11,839 nucleotides of DNA from an uncultured Ruminococcus sp. Its GTDB lineage: Bacteria; Bacillota; Clostridia; Oscillospirales; Acutalibacteraceae. Below, one piece after another: positions 7,901-11,839 of the stretch. The notes under the pieces were generated by a model. That model did not search any database, had not been told where the DNA came from, and was given only the letters and a program-made list of their open reading frames with translations. How positions within the stretch are numbered: the stretch's first letter is position 1; every line of letters starts with the position of its first letter. Where the stretch lies: contig CACYDO010000222.1 in the NCBI GenBank assembly GCA_902773165.1, positions 1-11,839 on the forward strand, in the 5' to 3' direction. Made by a program: the position numbers and the translations under genes.

Positions 7901-8108
7901 AGCGGCAGGAAGAAATACTCTGCTTTCTGCTGAGTGTCAGGATATATACCACAGCTACGTTCAGCCTCACCTTTATGCAGATCAGCAGAAGCCATTGTTT
8001 AAGGCTGCGCAGGGTACGGGAAATCCCGACCTTATCGCAATGTTTGAGGTGCGTGCTACAAAGGAAAGACCAAAAAGCGGCGGTCTTCTCGGAAGATTTA
8101 AGAGATAA
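4920..8108 (+). CDS. GAP1-like GTPase-associated protein, large helical partner
   Basis: A 1062-residue cytoplasmic protein with no signal peptide or membrane segment. The N-terminal ~130 residues resemble the GAP1-N domain: MIGQHLILRCAKGVY at the start, RGVLRLFEYRGVLMALRTF, then SFTHTYMI (F98-T-H-T-Y102). A second conserved block around residues 170-280 (IALITPNITEKSW, then LLPDCITRFFSAVSYW) resembles the GAP1 middle domain. From about residue 300 to 1040 it is predominantly helical and charged, like HEAT/TPR-type repeats, with no catalytic motif I can see. It ends in RPKSGGLLGRFKR, a basic tail resembling that of the GTPase. It overlaps the GTPase gene by 4 nt (ATGA), so the two are translationally coupled, presumably in fixed ratio and as a complex. 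In known systems GAP1 accompanies the GTPase; whether it regulates it or is an effector is not established here. The family call is from memory of domain patterns, not a search. Confidence 0.7.
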   Translation: MIGQHLILRCAKGVYDHAAVAGLKTAAVSSSISSLQGPRQQELNKVISEHAQFPDTHVRSGSGENRGVLRLFEYRGVLMALRTFRVHDLCDTGGSVSFTHTYMIADDNTGADRQYLLKHPESFCALECFDNYKTVAARTEGGLNSGNPVPVNEKLKMPDKDLPKFDGKIFEECGLSEDTFAQLISAVCQHVSSKGWIALITPNITEKSWDEHGGSLEGEKLIAGIIALLPDCITRFFSAVSYWNDNPADDCLKDYHLRVLSGKYDENLVDNEISLFNLRDNKINTEVQPGSFGRYLWKIKDSAEEIEKFHNFITGAFGKNVDKIAKMPAIMDALTDLYLFMNKEKIDEQAALSSFLLSIGTSLPIFPNIYKGVAMLIRSVKEGGELCSDKLESVIMQLLKNPDTKKLNSCYENLISILMHSVNSGTAKDKTIAMIGEQLNSRDVDEYRVQFGKLLEDIKNAPDAKPSYSMLSLLLDAEDIPMLHSQSEDIAAVITKCYRNALAQKDFELCARMTAKQLRKEAPPDNVADICKRIVELTDYVTPKTAEELVQAIGNQMDRFEEYDDAILSMGKAIFGLETECDVAAYPDFFPLFMKLLRHGIIADREYIDNVWFNQYVWVIQNTNEEIFLLPEPYMGDSKLEAYSEALYLVELARLQSNVGYKSGWEVIDNIVVDMIANDPVKAYTYIQEILDKNDEERRMELLGEIIGTPKMYGLYLALFDKDPAKSRGDYLLNYIMQDMNAFDMLIYEAETDGFVRKLPDAYMYVWTSVYAAFASQMLENCWIGILDTESKIIEKPYCDEIMSQFAEYFRLVFDDITRVPEIKEEYIALLYRGIVDYGWDKALGLNDQQSDIVEMCYMIDNGDGDPCFDYFLDRISQIVHSGGFVQGTAENLLYCAKRMNRYLNNNRRKIMEDHSTISKDKITLLSLSRMYSQKHDESSSLFYLKGICEGDDHWLASLYVLYALKYMYVLEKEESRIINDFIDRLRAIVLKSSAAGRNTLLSAECQDIYHSYVQPHLYADQQKPLFKAAQGTGNPDLIAMFEVRATKERPKSGGLLGRFKR

Positions 8109-8126
8109 ATTAATTTTGCTATATTG

Positions 8127-8163
8127 TCAACCCTTTAGCCATGTGCGAAGGGTTGATTTTTTT
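8127..8163 (+). terminator. Intrinsic terminator of the GTPase/GAP1 operon
   Basis: TCAACCCTT (8127-8135) pairs with AAGGGTTGA (8148-8156), a perfect 9-bp stem with a 12-nt loop, followed by T7 (8157-8163). It lies 19 nt after the GAP1 stop. Confidence 0.85.
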
Positions 8164-8181
8164 GATGATTGTTGGTATAAT
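8153..8181 (+). promoter_or_regulatory. SigA-type extended -10 promoter for the ABC-F gene, overlapping the terminator
   Basis: TTGATT (8153-8158), exactly 17 nt, then TATAAT (8176-8181), preceded by TGG (extended -10). The -35 box is made of the 3' end of the terminator stem plus the first T residues of the T-tract. Start of transcription is expected near 8188, leaving an ~80-nt leader before TTG 8268. The leader contains GCAAATT (8197-8203) and AATTTGC (8226-8232), a 7-bp stem. No convincing upstream ORF was seen. Confidence 0.72.
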
Positions 8182-8250
8182 AGCTATTAGCTGTTGGCAA
8201 ATTGATTATTTTGAAAAGATAGAGAAATTTGCTTATTATAAGTAAAATAA

Positions 8251-8260
8251 GAAAGGGAAG
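8251..8260 (+). promoter_or_regulatory. Shine-Dalgarno deciding the TTG start at 8268
   Basis: GAAAGGGAAG lies 7 nt before TTG 8268. The frame is open further back to another TTG at 8229, but that site has no Shine-Dalgarno and would add a basic, non-conserved MLIISKIRKGRKE extension. Confidence 0.7.
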
Positions 8261-8267
8261 AAAAGAA

Positions 8268-9872
8268 TTGATCACAGTTTCGAATGTTAGTCTTAACTTC
8301 AGCGGTACGCCCCTGTATAAGGACGTTGACCTTAAATTTACAGAGGGGAACTGCTACGGTGTTATTGGCGCAAATGGCGCAGGAAAATCTACATTTCTGA
8401 AAATACTGTCAGGTGAGCTGGATTCAACTACGGGCGAGGTCGTTATTAAGAAAGATACAAGAATGTCCGTGTTAAAGCAGGATCACTTCGCATATGATGA
8501 GTTTACGGTTCTCGATACCGTAATTATGGGTAATAAGAAGCTCTACGATATCATGAAGGAGAAGGACGAGCTTTACGCAAAGGGCGAGATGACAGACGAA
8601 GAGGGAATTCGAGTTTGCGAGCTGGAGGCAGAATTCGCAGAGCTTGGCGGCTGGGAGGCTGAAAGCGACGCGTCTAAGCTTATTCAGGGGCTTGGACTTG
8701 ACGACAGCATTCTCTACACTCAGATGAGCTTTCTGACGGGTAACGAGAAGGTCAAGGTGCTTCTTGCACAGGCTCTTTTCGGCAATCCCGATATTATTCT
8801 TCTCGACGAGCCTACCAATAACCTCGACGTTGACGCTGTATCGTGGCTGGAGGATTTTCTGCTTGACTACGAGGGTACGGTCATCGTCGTTTCTCATGAC
8901 AGACATTTTCTCAATACCGTCTGCACTCACATTGTCGATATAGATTACGGCAAGGTGAAGATGTATGTCGGCAACTATGAATTCTGGTATGAATCATCTC
9001 AGCTTATCCAGCAGATGATAAAGCAGCAGAATAAGAAATCTGAGGAAAAAATCAAGGAGCTGCAAAGCTTTATCGCGCGTTTCTCTGCGAACAAATCTAA
9101 GTCAAAGCAGGCAACATCAAGGAAAAAACTTCTCGACAAGCTGACTGTGGAGGAGCTTCCGGCTTCGTCGCGCCGTTATCCGTGGGTAGGCTTTAATATG
9201 GACAGAGAGCCGGGCAAGGAGATTCTCGAGGTTGAGGGTATCTCAAAGACGATAGACGGCGAAAAGCTGCTTAACAACGTGACCTTCCGCCTTGAAAAAG
9301 GAGATAAGGTGGCGTTCCTCTGCGAGAACGAGAATTCCGTTTCGGCATTGTTTGATATTCTTATGGAGAAAATTGAGCCGGACGAGGGCAGATTTAAGTG
9401 GGGAGGAACGACAACGCAGTCGTATTTCCCGAAGGATAACAGCGAGTTCTTTGATGGCTGCGATATGACGATACTCGATTGGCTTTCACAGTATAATAAC
9501 TCAAACGACAGAACGGAAACGTATCTGCGCGGATTCCTGGGTAAGATGCTGTTTTCCGGCGAAGACGTATTTAAGCCCGTCAACGTACTTTCAGGCGGTG
9601 AACGCGTTCGCTGCATGCTTTCGAGAATGATGCTTTTCGGCTCGAATGTTCTTGTTCTCGATCAGCCTACCAATCACCTCGATCTCGAATCTATAACGGC
9701 GGTAAATAACGGCTTGTGCGCGTTTAAGGGCATAGTTCTGTTTGCTTCTCATGACCATGAATTTATTCAGACAGTTGCTAACAGAATTATTGTTATCAAA
9801 GAAGACGGCATCAAGGATATTACGTCGAGCTATGACGAGTATATTGAGGCTAATAAGGCGCTTAAAGGATAA
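8268..9872 (+). CDS. ABC-F family ATPase (YkpA/YbiT-like) with one degenerate ATP site
   Basis: A 534-residue protein with two ABC domains joined by a charged helical linker (about residues 235-305, rich in Gln/Lys/Ser) and no membrane segments: the ABC-F layout. These soluble ATPases bind the ribosomal E site and act on translation or antibiotic protection. NBD1: Walker A GANGAGKST (34-42), signature LTGNEK (156-161, instead of LSGGE), Walker B LLDEPTNNLD (D180, E181) and switch histidine H210. NBD2: the Walker A position reads CENENSVSA (352-360), so the lysine is replaced by V358. Its signature LSGGE (441-445) is perfect, but the Walker B is LDQPTNHLD with Q466 in place of the catalytic Glu. 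All three changes fall in the same composite site. The PKDNSEFF segment resembles the YkpA/YbiT branch. Start is TTG 8268, set by the Shine-Dalgarno at 8251-8260. It has its own promoter and terminator. Family is confident; function beyond ABC-F is not predictable. Confidence 0.87.
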   Translation: MITVSNVSLNFSGTPLYKDVDLKFTEGNCYGVIGANGAGKSTFLKILSGELDSTTGEVVIKKDTRMSVLKQDHFAYDEFTVLDTVIMGNKKLYDIMKEKDELYAKGEMTDEEGIRVCELEAEFAELGGWEAESDASKLIQGLGLDDSILYTQMSFLTGNEKVKVLLAQALFGNPDIILLDEPTNNLDVDAVSWLEDFLLDYEGTVIVVSHDRHFLNTVCTHIVDIDYGKVKMYVGNYEFWYESSQLIQQMIKQQNKKSEEKIKELQSFIARFSANKSKSKQATSRKKLLDKLTVEELPASSRRYPWVGFNMDREPGKEILEVEGISKTIDGEKLLNNVTFRLEKGDKVAFLCENENSVSALFDILMEKIEPDEGRFKWGGTTTQSYFPKDNSEFFDGCDMTILDWLSQYNNSNDRTETYLRGFLGKMLFSGEDVFKPVNVLSGGERVRCMLSRMMLFGSNVLVLDQPTNHLDLESITAVNNGLCAFKGIVLFASHDHEFIQTVANRIIVIKEDGIKDITSSYDEYIEANKALKG

Positions 9873-9885
9873 TTATAACATAAAT

Positions 9886-9928
9886 AAAACCGAGGCATAT
9901 CAGAGTAAGCGATATGCCTCGGTTTTTT
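9886..9928 (+). terminator. Strong intrinsic terminator after the ABC-F gene, probably bidirectional
   Basis: AAAACCGAGGCATATC (9886-9901) and GATATGCCTCGGTTTT (9911-9926) form a perfect 16-bp stem with a 9-nt loop, ending in T6 (9923-9928). On the minus strand the stem is followed by TTTTATTTAT, so it may also stop transcription arriving from the minus-strand gene at 10144-10590. Confidence 0.9.
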
Positions 9929-9984
9929 ACAAAAAAGTTATCAACATAACAGGCTGATAATCGTCTTGAAATCATTGTAATTTT

Positions 9985-10026
9985 ATTGTTACAAACAACT
10001 TAAAAAACATTGAATTTTGTAACAAT
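9985..10026. repeat. 11-bp perfect inverted repeat between convergent genes
   Basis: ATTGTTACAAA (9985-9995) and TTTGTAACAAT (10016-10026) are perfect reverse complements with a 20-nt AT-rich spacer. No T-tract follows on either strand. It lies between two hairpins with terminator-like character and is not needed by either gene end. Confidence 0.5.
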
Positions 10027-10065
10027 TATGTAAGAATCACATTATGAATTATTAGTTATTAACAA

Positions 10066-10129
10066 TTTCCACGTAGTTTTCAACATTTTGCTGTTAGCAT
10101 GTTGAAAAGCCTACGTGGAAAACTTTTTT
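10066..10129 (+). terminator. Long two-part hairpin with T6, terminator-like on the plus strand
   Basis: TTTCCACGTAG (10066-10076) pairs with CTACGTGGAAA (10111-10121), and TTTTCAACAT (10077-10086) pairs with ATGTTGAAAA (10099-10108). Only a 2-nt GC bulge (10109-10110) separates the two stems, giving 21 bp in all. AC then T6 (10124-10129) follows on the plus strand. On the minus strand, where the helical-protein gene ends 15 nt away, the trailing sequence is TTGTTAATAAC, a poor U-tract. The orientation therefore suggests a plus-strand transcript that is otherwise unaccounted for, or a back-up terminator. Confidence 0.55.
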
Positions 10130-10143
10130 GCGGCTAAGAGAAT

Positions 10144-10590
10144 TTACAAGAACTTTTTGATATCCTCCTGCATTTCCTCTTCAATAGAGATCAGTCTGTC
10201 TGCGATAGATTTTACCTTTTCTTCTGCGGCAGCATACTGATTCAGGTATCTTCTGAGTGATTTCACGCCCATGGCGCAGCCGTCTGTAATGAGATCGGCA
10301 ACGGTTGAATCAGAGGGGTCTACCGTCAGCTTAAACGTAGTTTTCAGCCATGACATACCGGAAGCCATGGCAGGCGGTTCTTTGCCGCTGTCGCCGTAAT
10401 CGTTGAGTATATCGCGTGTTTCGTTGCCCAACTCCTCATGTCTGCGCTTCGCGCATTCAAGAACGGAGCGCAGCTCGTCGCTTTTTACATCGGGGAGAAC
10501 CTCGTCAATTGATTCTATACCCATTTTTATCCCTGCGTTGCATTCACGCAGAAGCTTTATAGTATCGCTGTTTATAACTTGCGTTGCCAT
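10144..10590 (-). CDS. Small helical (ferritin-like/four-helix bundle type) protein, probably spore-associated
   Basis: A 148-residue cytoplasmic protein that I do not recognise by name. It looks almost entirely alpha-helical: helix segments around residues 8-32 (DTIKLLRECNAGIKMGIESI), 38-62 (ELRSVLECAKRRHEELGNET), 80-112 and 118-146 (AAAEEKVKSIADRLISIEEE), as expected for a four-helix bundle of the DUF2383/ferritin-like kind. Glu and His pairs such as RRHEEL are present, but I cannot claim a di-iron site. The start is well fixed: AAGGAGGA (10598-10605 on the plus coordinates) lies 7 nt before the ATG. A sigma-G-like promoter sits 32-61 nt upstream, and the gene is divergent from spoVAD, so a role in the developing spore is a reasonable inference. 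There is no transmembrane or signal segment. Confidence 0.7.
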   Translation of the reverse strand: MATQVINSDTIKLLRECNAGIKMGIESIDEVLPDVKSDELRSVLECAKRRHEELGNETRDILNDYGDSGKEPPAMASGMSWLKTTFKLTVDPSDSTVADLITDGCAMGVKSLRRYLNQYAAAEEKVKSIADRLISIEEEMQEDIKKFL

Positions 10591-10621
10591 AGAAAAATCC
10601 TCCTTGCTTCTTTTCAGTGTT

Positions 10622-10651
10622 TATTATTTGTTGTAATAGACAAAATATTCA
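10622..10651 (-). promoter_or_regulatory. Sigma-G-like (forespore) promoter for the minus-strand helical gene
   Basis: Read on the minus strand: TGAATA (10651-10646), a 17-nt spacer, then AATAATA (10628-10622). The Bacillus sigma-G consensus is roughly gHATR, N17-18, CATWHTA. The -35 matches completely (GAATA) and the -10 matches at 6 of 7 positions (A in place of the first C). A start near 10615 gives a 25-nt leader that just contains the Shine-Dalgarno at 10605-10598. In an AT-rich region a chance match is possible. Confidence 0.5.
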
Positions 10652-10760
10652 GTAATAATTTGGATAGTATTTTGATCTTAACAAAGCACAAAATAATAGT
10701 AAAACTTGATTTTATTAAATTTATTAATGCGGCAGTTAAATAAACCAATTTAACGATCAT

Positions 10761-10814
10761 CGTAAAATGTTACGTGAAGCTCTGCCGGGGTGCAGGGGCG
10801 CGCAGCGCCTCGCA
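10761..10814 (+). repeat. Two hairpins, one very GC-rich, upstream of spoVAD
   Basis: CGTAA (10761-10765)/TTACG (10770-10774) is a small stem. About 16 nt later comes a GC-rich hairpin: TGC (10791-10793) with GCA (10812-10814), a bulged A, then GGGGCGC (10795-10801) with GCGCCTC (10805-10811) around a GCA loop. It stands out against AT-rich surroundings. There is no T-tract, so it is not a simple terminator; it may be a dispersed intergenic repeat. Apart from these and the sigma-G-like promoter, the 295-nt gap between the divergent genes holds no gene that I can see. Confidence 0.45.
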
Positions 10815-10885
10815 TTAAAAGGACGAAGATCTGTTTATTTACGATTATTTAGATGCCGAAGAAATAAAAGGAAGGTTGATGAAAA

Positions 10886-11839
10886 ATGATAGAAAGAATA
10901 GGAGAAAGGACGATAGCTCTTACAAAAATGCCGCGTGTAGTCGGTTTTGGCTCAGTTGTGGGAAAAAAAGAGGGCGAAGGTCCGCTTGCCAAATGGTTTG
11001 ATAAAATTTATACCGACACGACAATGGGCGGCGAAACATGGGAAAAAGCAGAAGCCGCGCTGCAAAAAATGGCAGTGACGCTTGCTCTTGAATCGGCAAA
11101 TATCGAAAGCAGCGACATTGATTCTGTTTTTGCCGGTGATCTGCTGAATCAATGTATTTCCTCATGCTATGGACTGCGAGATCTCGGCATACCGTTTTTG
11201 GGGCAGTACGGAGCTTGCTCAACAATGGCGCAGACGCTGGCGCTTTCTGCCGTGATCGTAGAAAGCGGAGCGGCAAATATCAGCGCAGCTGTAACGTCGT
11301 CGCACTTTTGCTCCGCCGAAAGACAGTTCCGTTATCCGCTTCAATACGGAGGTCAGAGAACGCCTACTGCGCAGTGGACAGTAACGGGCGCAGGCAGTGT
11401 AATTCTTGCGTCGTATGATAACGGAAATTTTGCCGCGTGCGATGAAAAAATCTCGCAAAACGGAGATAAAAACCAGAAAAGGCAGATAGCGGTTGAGCAT
11501 GTTTGCCCGGGTAAAATTATAGATATGGGTATAACCGACGCAAATAACATGGGCGCAGCAATGGCAGGTGCTGCGGCAGATACGATCTACCGATATCTTT
11601 GCGATACGCATACCTCTCCCGAGGATTATGACCTTATTTTAACAGGAGATCTCGGAAAGGTAGGAACAGATCTGCTTTACGAGCTTTTAAGCAAGGAAGG
11701 CGTAGATATCAGCTCAAGGCATAACGACTGCGGCTTGCTTATTTTTGATACAGAAGCTCAGGACGTTCACGCAGGCGGCTCAGGCTGTGGGTGCAGCGCA
11801 AGCGTCTTGTGCTCTTATATAATGAAAAGAATGAGAAAA
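10886..11839 (+). CDS. spoVAD: Stage V sporulation protein AD (partial, cut by the window end)
   Basis: The first 318 residues of SpoVAD, open to the window edge without a stop. SpoVAD is a thiolase-fold subunit of the SpoVA complex and binds dipicolinic acid (DPA) as it is moved across the inner spore membrane into the forespore. Family hallmarks in order: VGKKEGEGPLAKWFDK (about 26-41), AGDLLNQCISS, DLGIPFLGQYGACSTMAQTLAL with Cys at residue 111 in the thiolase position, SSHFCSAERQFRYPLQYG followed by PTAQWTVTGAG, NNMGAAMAGAAADT, DLILTGDLGKVG, and DVHAGGSGCGCSASVLC. About 20-40 C-terminal residues are missing. Start ATG 10886 has AAAGGAAGG (10867-10875) 10 nt upstream. spoVAC, which commonly precedes spoVAD, is not upstream here. 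Any spoVAE-type partner would lie beyond the window. No convincing sigma-G promoter was found in front of it. Confidence 0.95.
   Translation, partial: MIERIGERTIALTKMPRVVGFGSVVGKKEGEGPLAKWFDKIYTDTTMGGETWEKAEAALQKMAVTLALESANIESSDIDSVFAGDLLNQCISSCYGLRDLGIPFLGQYGACSTMAQTLALSAVIVESGAANISAAVTSSHFCSAERQFRYPLQYGGQRTPTAQWTVTGAGSVILASYDNGNFAACDEKISQNGDKNQKRQIAVEHVCPGKIIDMGITDANNMGAAMAGAAADTIYRYLCDTHTSPEDYDLILTGDLGKVGTDLLYELLSKEGVDISSRHNDCGLLIFDTEAQDVHAGGSGCGCSASVLCSYIMKRMRK

Noticed and set aside
8229..8267. N-terminal extension of the ABC-F protein from TTG 8229
   Set aside because: No ribosome-binding site precedes it, and it would lie over the leader stem. TTG 8268 has a good Shine-Dalgarno and gives the usual ABC-F N-terminus.
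9938..9946. DnaA-box-like TTATCAACA, suggesting a replication origin
   Set aside because: It is a single near-match with no cluster of boxes and no dnaA/dnaN neighbourhood; chance is the simplest explanation.
10735..10819. Sigma-G promoter for spoVAD (CATCGTA at 10758 or CATTAAA at 10813)
   Set aside because: Neither -10 candidate has an acceptable -35 at 17-18 nt spacing. spoVAD is expected to be forespore-expressed, but I cannot point to its promoter.
1..11839. Mobile elements, CRISPR arrays, tRNA or rRNA genes
   Set aside because: No transposase, integrase, terminal inverted repeats with target duplication, regular repeat-spacer pattern, or tRNA/rRNA signature was seen on either strand.

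Overview
The window looks like chromosomal DNA from a spore-forming member of the Firmicutes, most likely class Clostridia and possibly a gut Ruminococcaceae/Oscillospirales lineage. The evidence is a recognisable spoVAD gene at the right edge, a YmfF/YmfH-type M16 peptidase pair, strong purine-rich Shine-Dalgarno sites, two TTG starts, AT-rich intergenic regions and a mix of AGA/CGT arginine codons. The genus assignment is an inference.

Layout, left to right. (1) 57-2610: a tightly packed pair of M16-family peptidase-like genes (ymfF-like, without the zinc motif, and ymfH-like, with HxxEH), closed by an intrinsic terminator. (2) 2650-3201: a gene-poor stretch with a good extended -10 promoter (TTGAAT-N17-TACAAT), then about 280 nt of leader. 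The leader holds a compact candidate structured RNA ending in a T6 tract, a 12-bp inverted repeat and a smaller GC hairpin. (3) 3202-8108: a two-gene operon with an ATGA overlap. The first gene encodes a zinc-ribbon P-loop GTPase. The second encodes a 1062-residue protein resembling GAP1 (GTPase-associated protein 1). This matches the DO-GTPase/GAP1 core described for predicted NTP-dependent bacterial conflict systems, and is the most interesting part of the window. (4) 8268-9872: an ABC-F ATPase with its own promoter, whose -35 box lies inside the terminator of the preceding operon. Its two composite ATP sites are strikingly unequal. (5) 9873-10143: a convergent intergenic region with a 16-bp terminator stem, an 11-bp inverted repeat and a second long hairpin. 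(6) 10144-10590, minus strand: a small helical, probably four-helix-bundle protein with a good forespore sigma-G-like promoter. (7) 10886 to the window end: spoVAD, divergent from the previous gene and cut by the window edge.

How the genes may work together. The M16 pair is associated with EF-P modification in Bacillus, and ABC-F proteins act at the ribosome, so both concern translation, though nothing links them here. The minus-strand helical gene and spoVAD probably belong to late sporulation. The GTPase/GAP1 pair stands alone as a co-translated module with no recognisable nuclease, vWA or other effector beside it. No insertion sequence, tRNA, integrase, CRISPR array or attachment site is visible, so the module does not look like a recent island insertion.
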